Shown here: piece after piece, positions 1 to 11,351 of the stretch | Layout: every line of letters starts with the position of its first letter | How positions within the stretch are numbered: the first letter of the stretch is position 1 | Assembly: GCF_029407905.1 (NCBI RefSeq) | Contig: NC_073643.1 | Coordinates: forward strand, 29,044,001 to 29,108,000 | Length of the DNA stretch: 64,000 bases | From: Bubalus kerabau | Taxonomy: Eukaryota > Chordata > Mammalia > Artiodactyla > Bovidae | Reading direction: 5' to 3' | The notes under the pieces: model-generated | Seen by the model: the letters and a program-made list of their open reading frames with translations, nothing else | Database searches by the model: none | What the model was told of the DNA's origin: nothing | Program-made: the position numbers and the translations under genes

Positions 1-1090
1 TTTTAAATATAAATTTATCTGTTTTAATTGGAGGCTAATTACTTACAATATTTTATTGGTTTTGCCATACATCAACATGAATCCACCACAGGTATACACA
101 TGTTCCCCATCCTGAATCCCCCTCCACCTCCCTCCCCGTACCATCCCTCTGGGTCATCCCAGCGCACCAGCCCCAAGCATCCAGTATCACGCATCAAACC
201 TGGACTGGCGATTCGTTTCATATATAGTATTATACATGTTTCAATGCCATTCTCCCAAATCATCCCACCCTCTCCCTCTCCCACAGAGTCCAAAAGATTG
301 TTTTATACATCTGTGTCTCTTTTGCTGTCTCGCATACAGGGTTATCATTACCATCTTTCTAAATTCCATATATATGCGTTAGTATACTGTATTGGTGTTT
401 TTCTTTCTGGCTTACCTCACTCTGTATAATAGGCTCCAGTTTCATCCACCTCATTAGAACTGATTCAAATGTATTCTTTTTAATGGCTGAGTAATACTCC
501 ATTGTGTATATGTACCACAACTTTCTTATCCATTTGTCTGCTGATGGGCATCTAGGTTCCTTCCATGTCCTGGCTATTATAAACAGTGCTGCGATGAACA
601 TTGGGATACACGTGTCTCTTTCAATTCTGGTTTCCTCGGTGGGTATGCCCAGCAGTGGGATTGCTGGGTCATAAGGCAGTTCTATTTCCAGTTTTTTAAG
701 GAATCTACATACTGTTCTCCAAAGTGGCTGAACTAGTTTGCATTCCCACCAACAGTGTTCCACACCCTCTCCAGGATTTATTATTTGTAGACTTTTGGAT
801 CTCAGCCATTCTGACTGGCGTGAAATGGTATCTCGTTGTGGTTTTGGTTTGCATTTCTCTGATAATGAGTGATGTTGAGCATCTTTTCATGTGTTTGTTA
901 GCCATGTGTATGTCTTCTTTGGAGAAATGTCTGTTTAGTTCTTTGGCCCATTTTTTGATTGAGTCATTTATTTTTCTGGAATTGAACTGCAGGAGTTGCT
1001 TGTATATTTTTGAGATTAGTTCTTTGTCAGTTGCTTCATTTGCTATTATGTTCTCTGTTTCTGAAGGCTGTCTTTTCACCTTGCTTATAG
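1..1090 (-). mobile_element. L1 retrotransposon, 5'-truncated, 3' UTR plus end of ORF2
   Basis: Read on the - strand, 763-359 encodes the C-terminus of L1 ORF2 ([31 protein letters not shown]). Further upstream ORF2 sequence extends to about 1079 in another frame, so at least one frameshift is present. The left part is the L1 3' UTR, ending in A-T-rich tail sequence at the window edge. The right end is near 1090, where similarity to the copy at 40464 stops. Its left target-site duplication lies outside the window. Confidence 0.85.
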
Positions 1091-1689
1091 TTAAAGCTTC
1101 TGCAAACTTCTCTTCTAATTCATCTCATGCACTCTGGACTTTTCCTTAGCATTTACTTCACAGGTGATTTGGCTTATAAATCCATTTACTGTTTATACAT
1201 GTAACATGTTCTGTAAATATGATCTTTACTTGGAGAAATCTATATAATTAGATGAACAAATAATTAAATAAGTAAGTAATTCTTAATTACTTAGCAAACC
1301 TCTTTGAGTTTTTTCAAATATAGTAAAAAATATACTGTCGTTAAGACATGAGTATAAACCTGAAATCAGCTACAGCAAAATTAAATGGAGCTTTTGGTAG
1401 TGGGGAAGGCTTATTCATTTGGATTTGTGAATTGATTATCCCCCTGACATACCTTACCCCTCGCACCCTCAAAGTAGACTATTTTCTCACCTGTCTTAGA
1501 GTCTCTGCATATGTGTAAGTCTCTTTTATAGACCATTTTTTCTAACCCTCTTTTGCTGGAGAGCTTCTGTTCCTATTGCAGATATTAACTATCAATATAT
1601 TGAGACTCCAGAAACTCATAGATTTGTCTGCATACTTTGACCTTGCATTACGCTGTACTTTTACATATATTGTAGTAGTCATTTGATTA

Positions 1690-1810
1690 ATGGCCATCTT
1701 TCAGCTGTAAGCTCCATGAACATAAGGACTGTTGTGTTTTTTTTTTTTCCCTCACCATTGTATCCCCAGTGACTAAAGTATAGCCATTGTTTAATGAATA
1801 TTTTTTGAAT
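1690..1810 (+). repeat. L2-type 3' end relic
   Basis: gctgtaagctccatgaacat...gtatccccagtgactaaagt...ttgtttaatgaat is a diverged L2 terminus. Confidence 0.55.
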
Positions 1811-2899
1811 CAATGATCATATTTAAAATGATAGTGCTTTCTAGAAAAAGCTAAAATTCATATGACTTAGGGAAATGTCTCCCTCATCTTAAAACTCTGC
1901 TTAACCTGTAGGAACAGGGCTCTTCTATTACTGAAAAGCTCCATTTTCAAGTAATGCTATGATCAGCAGCATAGAAAAAGGACTTGCTTTCTGAAAAACT
2001 GAAATTGTACTGCTGAAGTTTGAGGGAGATGTTTTAAGGGAAATAGAGATAGGGAAATGAAGAGTTGCTTCTGTATTGTTCTAATTCTAGTCCATTCTAT
2101 TTGAGGTGGGGGGAAGGAAAATTTAGGAAAACTGTATAAAGAAAGACTAAAACACTAATTTAAGAGATAATAAAGTAGAAGCTATTTTTATTCAAAGAAT
2201 TATTGTGCTTCTAAGAATTTATTCAAAGAGTATTAATGTTTGTAATGTTTGTAAGTTGCTTTATGTGAATTATGTTTACACTCAAGGGATTACAAGCTTG
2301 TTTCTAAATATTTCTAAATAATAGATGTAATTTTACTGATGACTATATTGAAAAATAATCTATCAAGTGCTATTATACCACAAATAGACTAATTATACTT
2401 GGATTTTTTTTTACACTCTTCTCCTATTATCTTTATTGTAATCAGTAATTAATTGCATGTATTTTAACCATTAACAGTGAAAACTAATGGGGACAAGATT
2501 GGTTTGGTCAAAGTGAAACTTCCTTTTGGAATTCCCTTGTCCTTTTTTATCTTTTTTTTTTAATGTCTGGGAATAGTCATTTTCATAAGAAAGTATCAAA
2601 TGGTCTAATTAATAGTATTTTATTACTATTAAGCATTTTATTCTTGTGAAAGAAATTGAAGTTTAGAATTACAGCCATGTTTTTTGACCATTTCAACTAT
2701 GGTCCTATTTACAGTCGTGCTTTTAGAGCCGTAGTTACACATTAGAATAAATGCATCTTGAGAGCTATTATGTTCTCACCAAAAATACACAAGCTATAAA
2801 TGCATGGCCTGATGAATTTTCACAAAATGAACCCATTCAAGTAAACAACAGTGAAACCCAAAAGCAATGGAAGCCCTATTCCAGAAGTCTAGTGATTGC

Positions 2900-3550
2900 T
2901 TCGTTGCAGTGTTAAATATCCCACCAAAGATGGTCACAATCCAGATTTATAATATGATAGGTCAGTATCATTTTACTCTTTTCTATCTGATTTATATCTT
3001 TTATTTATGTTGAGTCTTGGCTGTGCATGATCTGTGTAGTTATAGTTCATTGATTTTCATGGTCTATTAGTATTTCATTAAAGGAATATTTCACTGCTTA
3101 TTAAGCTGCTTTATTGTGATGGACGTTAGATTGTTTTCATCCTTTAGCTATTATGGTTAGTACTACCACAGATGTTCTTATAAATGTCTTTGGTGAGCAT
3201 ATGCACACATATCTGTGAAGTATGTAATAGGGGTGGAATTGCCAGATTGTAGATTATGCTTATATCCTGCCTTAGTAGATATTTCTAAACAGAGTTCCAG
3301 AGTAATTACACCAGTCTGCACTCCCATTGGAGAAGGAAATGGCAACCCACTCCAGTGTTCTTGCCTAAAGAATCCCATGGACGGGATTCTGCAGCCTGGT
3401 AGGCTGCAGTCCATGGGGTCACACAGAGTCGGACACGACTGAAGCAGCAGCAGCACTCCCATAAGTGATAATAACAGTTCCAGTTGCTCCACATCCTCAG
3501 CGGGACTGGAAATTTCTTTCCTCTTTCATTCTGAGGTTGTGTATATATGG
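2900..3550. mobile_element. Old L1-like relic interrupted by a BovA2 SINE
   Basis: Sequence around the SINE (tttattgtgatggacgttag, ggggtggaattgccagattg, actcccataagtg) resembles old L1-family sequence. The SINE at 3328-3452 divides it. Subfamily and exact ends cannot be fixed by eye. Confidence 0.4.
3328..3452 (+). mobile_element. BovA2-type SINE with target-site duplication
   Basis: ggagaaggaaatggcaaccc...gagtcggacacgactgaagc ending in a CAG-repeat tail. It is flanked by gcactcccat at 3318-3327 and 3453-3462. Confidence 0.88.
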
Positions 3551-5670
3551 TATGTGCCATGCGATTTATTGAACCTTTATTAAATAAACTTCCATAAATT
3601 TGTAAACATAACTTTTTTCATACACACACACATAAAACCCTGACTTAGGTTCTATCCTAGAGAGCAGAGGTTATATATAAGGCACTTCTCTAACCTCAAG
3701 TGAGTCATATATGGCAAGCATTTAATGAAATTTTGTTAAGATCAATCTTGACTCTTTATATTGCTTCATTAAAAGACAACAGATAGGGTGAGAGAGAAAA
3801 AGTGCTAGAAGAGAAATAAAATAAATTTAGGCTACTGAGAAAGACAAAAATTAAGGACAGGATCATTCTTAGTTTCTGTTGCATTTTATGTTTCATTAAT
3901 GTATTCATCCACTCAATTTCATGTTGGTTCTGAAAGAAAAACTCAATTGTTCCTTGTGTGCATGTTCATTGTTTCTGTTTTCACTCTCAGTGTAAAACAT
4001 AATTAAAAGTTATATTTCTCTTGATCGTGAGTGAGCCTAGCTATATTTCTTCAGGAAGATGGTTTGGGTATTACATAAACTAGCTAAGTTATGTCTCTCT
4101 TCACCCATCAATACCGAAATGAACAGAAATGAACAGAAATGACAAACCCAACATCAGTCTTTTTTTTTTTTTTTTAACTTCTTCAAGAAACAAAACCAGC
4201 TTATATGCCTAGAAACTGTATTCATGAATCTATGGACATAAAGAAAATCCTGCTTTCAGCCCCTTTTTACCCAACTGCTTTCAAAATAAGCAAATAAACA
4301 CAGGAAATAATAAAAGCTTACCCTAATGCCTTAATGGAATTTAATCGTTTAACAGTTCTTACTTCACTGAAAATAAGAGTTTTCTATAGAAATGATAATC
4401 AACCTCCTGTGAGGATATGGAGCTCATAAAACCTGAGAGTTTCTAAAGGTCAGCAAGCATTGAAGGTTTTGTCCTAGGGATAAATTTCTAAATAACCCTG
4501 AGGAGAAAGAGAGAGAGGGAGAGAAAGAAAAAAGTTTAACTTGATGAAAGTAAAATGTGCAAACTTAACAGTTTCTGGATTATTAATTACAGCCATCAAT
4601 CACCTCACATCTGTCTATTCCCAGTACTCAAGAAAATCATGCTAAAGCCATACTGTCCAAACTGTCAGAGAATGTATAGACCATTAAGAGTCCTGAGGAT
4701 TTGAAGCAATATTTAAGAAATCAACCTAGAGAAGATCTTAGGAAATTACCTAAAAACAAGAAAGTGGAATCCATCTTTCAACAAATACTAGGAAAACCCA
4801 AAAGTAAAATTATCCTTTTAATGTATAAGACAAACCACTCATTGCTTCCTTGTCTGTACAGTTTAGAGATTTTCCCAGTAAGTGATCCTTTTCAAAAGGC
4901 TTTGCTTTCCAAATCATTTTATTTCAATCCATACTTTTACTAATGCGTGAAACTGGCCTGCAGTTAGTCATTTTATGAACATGATTTTACATTCTTTTAA
5001 AATGAAGACTATTTGAAGTTGAGCTTTTAGAAATACATTTGCTTCATTAATTGGCACTGGGAAACACCAGCCAGTGTCTTTATGGGCAGCTATTATTTTT
5101 TGGTTTAAAATGTTTAATTTCTTCTTACTGAGGGGTTCATACTGACTGTCCCTAAATTCTGTAGCAAAGGAATTAAAACAGCATTAGGCTTTTTAAGCTT
5201 CAAAGAGCTCAGAAAAGTGTCTCAACCGTGGTAATCCCCTTGTCGTGCTGCATTTATCTCCCACCAGATACCTAAATGCTTCCCTCTTCTTCTCAGGCAG
5301 ATAATTGCAGAGAGGCTGGAACAAGAGAAAAGAGTCGAGCTGGTGCTGAGCAGTGGATATAAAAAGAAGTGTCACCCTAGTGGAAGTAAATAGACTCTGA
5401 GACTGTAATCTCTGCCCTTATTTATCTGTGAAACCATAAACGCTCAGGGGAAAGCTTGTCATTTATTTAGCTACAGAAACCTATGTCTGCAGTCATGTAT
5501 GGTTTTTAACTTGTTTTTATTTCCATATTTTCCATTGGAGCAATTTTCTGTTTTGTAACCACCTAGGTCTTCTCTCTAAATATGGCTTTTGTCCCAATGG
5601 TGTTGAATATGGCCTTTAAGATGCTCTGTGTTTTCTGAATAATAATATGTTCATTACCTGTGTTTTCCAG

Positions 5671-5791
5671 CAGAGTTCATCAGGTGATTTAATGATCAGA
5701 AACATCCAATTGAAGCACAGTGGAAAATATGTCTGTATGGTGCAGACAGGGGTGGACAGCGTTTCATCTGCTGCTGACCTCATAGTAAGAG
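5671..5791 (+). CDS. CNTN3: CNTN3 exon: end of Ig domain 6
   Basis: This exon reads in frame from its first base (CAG AGT TCA TCA GGT...). It encodes [19 protein letters not shown] and then the G strand of the last Ig domain (SSAADLIVR). The Cys of the HSGKYVC motif is the F-strand half of the Ig disulfide; its partner is on an upstream exon. The acceptor is a tandem ccagcag, so the exon may start at 5671 or 5674, adding or dropping one Gln. The donor is AG|GTAAGC at 5792 and leaves phase 1, exactly at the Ig6/FN3-1 boundary. Confidence 0.9.
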
Positions 5792-5885
5792 GTAAGCATT
5801 AATGGCTCAGAGTTTTGTTTTGTTTTGTTTTTAAACATGTTAACTGAGCCTTCCTTGCTGAAGAAAAAACCATGATGAGATAGCA

Positions 5886-6013
5886 ATGCTATGCTAAGTC
5901 GCTTCAGTCGTGTCCAACTCTATGCAACCCTATGGACAGCAGCCCACCAGGCTCCTCTGTCCACAGGATTCTCTAAGCAAGAATACTGGAGTAGGTTGCC
6001 ATTTCCTTCTCCA
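5886..6013 (-). mobile_element. BovA2-type SINE with target-site duplication
   Basis: Reverse-oriented SINE (taagtcgcttcagtcgtgtc...ccatttccttctcca), flanked by gagatagca at 5877-5885 and 6014-6022. Confidence 0.88.
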
Positions 6014-6258
6014 GAGATAGCAGTATGAGCATGCAAGTTATAGTATTGATTTGATACCCACCCCACCCAAATAGACCAGAAGTTGTACCAATGAGGACAG
6101 ATGCTAATTCAAAGAAATAAAAATCTCAATTCTGTCATTCCAATAGCTCTCACAGTCATAAGCATTCCACAGCTGCTGCCAAGCTGATGTGTTTTTGAAC
6201 ATGTCATTAATTCAGTGATAGTGTTTAATGTGAAAATGTGAAAGAGAATAGTGATAGA

Positions 6259-6276
6259 GTGTGTGTGTGTGTGTGT
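6259..6276. repeat. (GT)9 microsatellite
   Basis: Nine GT units, directly readable. Potentially polymorphic. Confidence 0.9.
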
Positions 6277-6767
6277 ACTTCCAAAAAACCAGGATCATCC
6301 AGAATGCCTGAGAAAATTTGCCAATCTGAGCTACTGTCCAAAGTACTGATTTTCTACTGGGCTGAAAAATTACCCAGAGTGCGTTGTAGAATAAAACAGC
6401 TCTAGATAACAAACTGGAAACTACAGAGATGTCCCAAGAGGTTAAAAAAAAAAAAAAAAAAAAAGGCTTCACACAAAAGTGAAGGTTATTGAATTTGGAA
6501 AGAGACAGGAATCCTGCCAAACAGAGGACTCAAAAAGCAGATGTACATTTGCAGTCGTGGAGTGTTATGCCTTTGGAATTCATGGCTCAAATTCCAGATT
6601 AAATATCTAACAACAGGAATGCAAAAGAAAGAAAATGGTTGTTTTATAGCCAGGGAAATTTCCTTTTTCCATAAGTGCTTTTGAAATTGGGATCCATTGG
6701 AGTGTCATGAGGTGTCACGTGTCACGAGGCAGGTTCTTCACTTTGGTTTATGGAATTGCTAACTAGA

Positions 6768-6796
6768 ATCAGACGTGACTGAACTGAACTGAACTG
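6768..6796 (+). repeat. Isolated BovB/BovA 3' tail
   Basis: tcagacgtgactgaactgaactgaactg is the terminal motif of BovB and related SINEs (compare 58470-58500). No body of the element precedes it. It ends 24 nt before the AG of the acceptor for the exon at 6822. Confidence 0.6.
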
Positions 6797-6821
6797 TTCT
6801 TTGCATTTTCACCTTCCATAG

Positions 6822-6980
6822 GTTCACCTGGGCCACCAGAGAGCGTGAAGGTAGATGAAATTACAGACACAACTGCCCAGCTCTCTTGGAAAGAAGGTAC
6901 AGACAACCACAGCCCAGTTATAGCCTATTCTATCCAGGCGAGGACACCCTTCTCCGTGGGTTGGCAAACGGCCACAACAG
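6822..6980 (+). CDS. CNTN3: CNTN3 exon: first half of FN3 domain 1
   Basis: After completing a split Gly codon the exon encodes [14 protein letters not shown], the core AQLSW (the conserved B-strand Trp of FN3 folds) and [13 protein letters not shown]. The acceptor is ttccatag|GT and the donor ACAG|GTAAAG; both ends are phase 1. A short BovB-like tail sits 24 nt upstream of the acceptor (see findings). The following intron is only 99 nt. Confidence 0.92.
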
Positions 6981-7079
6981 GTAAAGGGGGTGAGGCAGAT
7001 GCCACTGGTACAAATGAATGGATTTCAGATCAACCCTAAGATGCGCAAACGTTCACCTCTCTGAAATATTCCTTTGTAG

Positions 7080-7229
7080 TGCCTGAGGTCATTGATGGGA
7101 AAACACACACAGCTACGGTAGTCGAGTTAAATCCATGGGTGGAGTACGAATTTCGGGTTGTAGCCAGTAACAAAATCGGAGGTGGAGAACCCAGTTTACC
7201 CTCAGAAAAAGTAAGAACTGAAGAGGCAG
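7080..7229 (+). CDS. CNTN3: CNTN3 exon: second half of FN3 domain 1
   Basis: The frame continues as [17 protein letters not shown], then [18 protein letters not shown] and [23 protein letters not shown] is the usual F-strand pattern of FN3 domains and GGGEPS the F-G turn. There is no ATG in frame, so simple ORF calling misses this exon. The acceptor is ctttgtag|TG and the donor GCAG|GTTAGT. It ends in phase 1 at the FN3-1/FN3-2 boundary. Confidence 0.92.
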
Positions 7230-8039
7230 GTTAGTGTTTTGTTTTCTGAGTCTTGGCTTCATAGGTCTTCCTTGGGGTGTGTTTCCACTTCTCTTGCCCT
7301 TGATCGCCAGGCCAGCAGGGGTTCAGCCTCAATAATGCCTCGTTGCAATTATCTGAACTATCTCACGGCAGACTGGCCATATGGCGTTTGTCAAAAGACA
7401 CACATGTAAGTGAATCTGATGTAGTGTGACATTTGCAAGAGTTCAGTCCAGCGCCAGCCTTCATTAGTGCATGTAGAGTGACTATGTTTTTGTCACTTAA
7501 GGTTATAATTACTATCTGACATCGTCACCTTGTTAACAGGGGAAGTGCTGTTTTCATTTATAACAAGCATTGACAAATTGGTAGGATAATGACTTTTGGG
7601 AGATCAGCTGCTAGGAAATCTCATTCTGCCCTCCAAGCTCAGTGAATGAGCTTAAGTGATTGATGAATAGTTATATTTTGGCTCCTTGAGTATTAAATTA
7701 AGGGAGAATTATTTTTAAAATTTTCATGAGGGGTAACTATTAATATTAACCATAAGACCCCTTTGTAATGCTAAAAACAGCCTAACACTGAAACCACAGA
7801 ACAGAAAGTGGGTATGGTATCACATTATTGAGGCATCAGACAGGATTTAAGACTTTCCTTTTCAGAATCTGTAGTGTTAAGACTAAAATTATGTTTGAAA
7901 TACAGCCAATGTATTACTTTGAAACAAAGCCAAGATAGAAGTCATGGAATATATTTCAGTAATTTTAATGATGCTTTTTCACTTAGGACAATGCATAGAA
8001 TGTTTGTGCCAGGGATTATGAGAAATTGGGGAGCCACAT

Positions 8040-8160
8040 CCATCTTGAGACTCAGTTCACTTATTCACAGAAATATGTTTAGAAAGTATCTGCTGTGTGC
8101 TGAGCACTTTCTAGGTACAGTGGGTACAGCTGTGAACACAAGGACCTACCTTTAGGTATC
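8040..8160 (+). repeat. Ancient mammalian interspersed repeat
   Basis: tatctgctgtgtgctgagca...ctaggtacagtgggtacagctgtgaacac resembles a widespread old repeat; a similar relic lies at 30090-30230. Not assigned to a family. Confidence 0.4.
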
Positions 8161-8359
8161 TTATGCTCTAGGTGTGTGGTGAGATTTATAAAACAAACTT
8201 CTGTTAGTGAGAAATCTAATGCCTGTGTGAGATTCATAAAAGAACAGGATTTGAAGATTTCAATGTGAGTCATTTTTATATAAAACCAGCGTTGTGAGAA
8301 CTCTACTTAGAGTAGTCGCAAGTTAAATGTTCATGCTTACATGGATAGGCCTAGAGATT

Positions 8360-8752
8360 ATCATATCAAGTAAAATTAAATCATATGATATTACTTATAT
8401 GTGGACTCTAAAAACATGGTACAAATGAACTGATTTATAAAACAGAAATAGATTCACAGACATAGAAAAGAAATGTTCCCAAAGGGAGAATGAAAGGGGC
8501 AGGATACATTAGAAATTTGGGATTAACAGATACACACTACTATATATAAAATAGATAAGCAACCAGGACCTACTATATAGCACAGGGAACTGTATTCAAT
8601 ATCTTGCAATAACTATAAGGGAAAAGAATCTGGAAAATATATATATGTGTGTGTACATATGTATGTATATATGTCTATTACTGAATCACTTTGCTGTACA
8701 CCTAAAACATTGTTAATCAACTGTACTTCAATTTAAAAAAAAGTAAACTGAC
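8360..8752 (+). mobile_element. Artiodactyl L1 3'-UTR fragment
   Basis: The text cctactatatagcacaggga...tttgctgtacacctaaaac...aaaaaaaa is the familiar 3' end of older artiodactyl L1 elements, in sense orientation and ending in an A-rich tail. It contains a TA/TG simple repeat near 8637-8675. Confidence 0.65.
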
Positions 8753-9104
8753 ACTTGGGGAAAAAAATTTCCATGCTGGATTGATTTATCATAATCCCTC
8801 GTGAAACGCTTTTTCTCATTTTATTCACCTTCATACTGAGTAATTTTTTCTTACTGTTTGAAATATTTGAATCTTTAATGATTTTATGCAAATGTAAATC
8901 ATGTGATTATCTCCCCAAAAGATAAATATATTTAGATATACACACATACATATTGCATGTATATATGCACATGCACACATGCACACACACACATAGTACG
9001 CCAATTGTAGAATTATTCAGATATTAAAAGTAAACAATGTTGAGTCTTCCTTCAGATAAATATTACCAGATGTGAATAGGGTTTCATTTCTTCTCTCTGT
9101 GTAG

Positions 9105-9175
9105 TGCCAGAAGTGCCTCCGTCAGAAGTCAGCGGAGGAGGCGGGAGCCGGTCTGAACTGGTGATCACCTGGGAT
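9105..9175 (+). CDS. CNTN3: CNTN3 exon: start of FN3 domain 2
   Basis: A short 71-nt exon encoding VPEVPPSEVSGGGGSRSEL followed by VITWD. It has the family Gly-rich A/B-strand linker and the B-strand Trp. The acceptor is tgtgtag|TG and the donor GGAT|GTGAGT, ending in phase 0. A fragment this short would not be found by ORF length; it is supported by reading frame, both splice sites and contactin similarity. Confidence 0.9.
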
Positions 9176-10118
9176 GTGAGTGTCTGGGCCGCGTCTGCCC
9201 CCTTAGGGTGATGGTCTTCCCATAGCCATGGCTTCCTGGGTGATGCCGATGGTGCCGATGGTGGTAGAACTATTAATACGGGCGCATATTTTTTAATGTT
9301 CACTTTGTGTTATTCTCTGTTCCTAGCATTTTGCATTTTTATTTTCACTTTATCCTCACAACATTGTTTAGGTTAAAAACACTAAGGCATAGAGATACTA
9401 AATACTTTGCCCGAGGTCATCTGGCTGGGGATGAGTCAAGTCTTGACTGTTGGCTCTGGAGCTGTTCCCCCACTGAGGATGCACACACCACTGCTCCAGA
9501 CAGTGCTGCTTTCTGGCCATTCTCTCAGCCCTTGCTTTATGTCATAATTGGGAAAAATGTTAACTAACAAAGCCGGAAGGCGCGAAAGTTATCTTTATTT
9601 TTTGAAGATGTTGATGGAGAAATAAGAAGTCAAGAGATCATGGAGTATCAATAGAAATTTTTGACATGATGCAAATACAGCTTTGAGTTTAAAACCTGGT
9701 TTTTACTTCCTTTTTTAAAGTTTTACTCTTGCAGTGAATTATCATGTCAATATATAATTTTTCCTATAAGATCAACATTAAGGAGGAGATGATTTTTATT
9801 TAATTTAGAGATGCAGTATTTCAACTGAAAGTGTATCTTTATTACTCAGAACACAAATTGGGGCTACAGGATGCTCAAAAATCTAAATTATTTTGGAAAA
9901 TTCTAGTTAGTTATCTAGATGGCTGTGAAAGAGTGGTGTGTGTCTGTTTTAAAGCAGCTCACTTTCTCCCTGTCCCTTTTCTCCTTTCCTAATCCAGCCA
10001 CTTCGTACAATGAAGATTATTATTTGATGACTTTTAGAAAAGACTCCACATTATAGCTGAATTTATTTTTGCCTTGCCCTCATGTGAAAGTGTGATTTAA
10101 TATGTCTTCCCTTTATAG
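9176..10118 (+). other. CNTN3 intron inside FN3-2
   Basis: Contains an ancient MIR/L2-type relic around 9330-9530 (cctcacaac...aggtcatctggctgg). The rest is unremarkable A-T-rich sequence. Confidence 0.75.
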
Positions 10119-10353
10119 CCAGTCCCTGAAGAACTACAGAATGGTGAAGGTTTTGGGTATGTTGTTGCTTTCCGCCCTCTTGGAGTAACCAACTGGATCC
10201 AGACAGTGGTCACGTCTCCTGATACCCCAAGATACGTCTTTAGGAATGAAAGCATCCTGCCATTTTCACTGTATGAAGTTAAAGTGGGTGTTTATAATAA
10301 CAAAGGTGAAGGGCCGTTTAGCCCAGTGACAACAGTTTTCTCTGCAGAAGAAG
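10119..10353 (+). CDS. CNTN3: CNTN3 exon: remainder of FN3 domain 2
   Basis: At 235 nt this is the longest coding exon in the window. It encodes [18 protein letters not shown], then RYVFRNES (an N-glycosylation sequon, N-E-S), [18 protein letters not shown] and VFSAEE. The acceptor is tttatag|CC and the donor GAAG|GTATGG. It ends in phase 1 at the FN3-2/FN3-3 boundary. Confidence 0.93.
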
Positions 10354-10733
10354 GTATGGAAAGGCTATTAATGATTTTTCAACTTTACAATGGTGTGAAC
10401 TGGGCCACATATTCAGAGGAAATTTTACTTTGGTTCAGTCTTTTCCTGGGCTGGTGATGTGGAGTCAAATAATGTATCAGGGTGTTGGGCAGCAGTAGAC
10501 ACAGCTCCTAGTTGGCCAGGCAACCACAGGGGTCAACAGTGGATACACGTATGACCATTCTGTACTATTTAACCATTCTCCATTCTGTTTTTCACTTTCA
10601 GTACAGTAGCCAATAAATTACACGAGATGTTCAACACTTTATTGTAAAATAGGCCTTGTATTAAATGATTTTGCCCAACTTGAGGCTAATGTAAGTGTCC
10701 AGGGCCTGTTTAAGATAAGCTAAGCTAAACTAG

Positions 10734-11058
10734 AGCTTCCCTGGTAGCTTAGCTGGTAAAGAATCCGCCTGCCTGCAATGCAGAAGACCCCGGTTTGATT
10801 CTTGGGTTGGGAAGATCCCCTTGGAGAAGGGTAAGGCTACCTGCTGCAGTATTCTTGGGCTTAACTGGTGGTTCAGACAGTAAAGAATCTGCCTGCAATG
10901 TGGGAGACCTGGGTTGGGAAGATCCCCTGGAGGAGGGCATGGTAGCCTAATCTAGTATTCTAGACTGGAGAATCCCCATGGCCAGAGGAGCCTGGGCAGG
11001 CTACAATCCATGAGGTTGCAAAGGGTAGGACATGACTAAGCAACTAAGCACACAGCAC
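10734..11058 (+). mobile_element. Bov-tA SINE with duplicated left part
   Basis: Two tRNA-like heads in a row (cttccctggtagcttagctg and ggtggttcagacagtaaaga) followed by one body ending gactaagcaactaagcac. The same text gctaagcta occurs just before and after, possibly as a target-site duplication. Confidence 0.8.
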
Positions 11059-11142
11059 AGGCTAAGCTATGCTCTTCATATATTGGGTGTATTAAATGCA
11101 TTTTCAACTTATATTTTTGACTGACAATGTGTTTGTTGATAT

Positions 11143-11351
11143 GTAAGTGAAGTCACTCAGTCATGTCTGACTCTTTGTGACCCCATGGACTGTAGCCTAC
11201 CAGGGTCCTCCATCCATGGAATTTTCTAGGCAAGAGTACTGGAGTGGGTTGCCATTTCCTTCTCCAGGGGATCTTTCTGACCCAGGGATCGAACACAGGT
11301 CTCCCACATTGCAGGCAGATGCTGTACCATCTGAGCCACCAGGGAAGCCTC
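11143..11351 (-). mobile_element. Bov-tA SINE
   Basis: Complete reverse copy: agtcactcagtcatgtctga ... ccatctgagccaccagggaa. Confidence 0.85.

Larger units (their letters stand above)
1..5670 (+). other. Upstream intron of CNTN3 (partial)
   Basis: This is the 3' part of the intron before the Ig6 exon. It holds an L1 3' end (1-1090), an L2-like relic near 1700-1800, an old L1-like stretch (about 2900-3550) split by a BovA2 SINE, and a triplicated 10-mer (gaacagaaat) around 4116-4141. The rest (1100-1690, 1810-2900, 3560-5670) is A-T-rich with nothing I can name. Confidence 0.7.
5792..6821 (+). other. CNTN3 intron between the Ig6 and FN3-1 exons
   Basis: Holds a BovA2-type SINE (5886-6013), a (GT)9 run at 6259-6276, a poly-A run near 6440-6464, and a BovB-like 3' tail at 6768-6796 just before the acceptor. 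GT-AG borders. Confidence 0.85.
7230..9104 (+). other. CNTN3 intron between FN3-1 and FN3-2
   Basis: Contains an old repeat-like stretch (8040-8160), an artiodactyl L1 3'-UTR fragment (8360-8752) and a TA/CA-rich simple-sequence stretch (about 8930-8995). No gene seen. Confidence 0.8.

Noticed and set aside
28..429. 133-codon + strand frame at the window start, and similar frames at 40603-40926 and 55257-55439
   Set aside because: They are antisense readings of the L1 3' UTR and recur wherever that element occurs.
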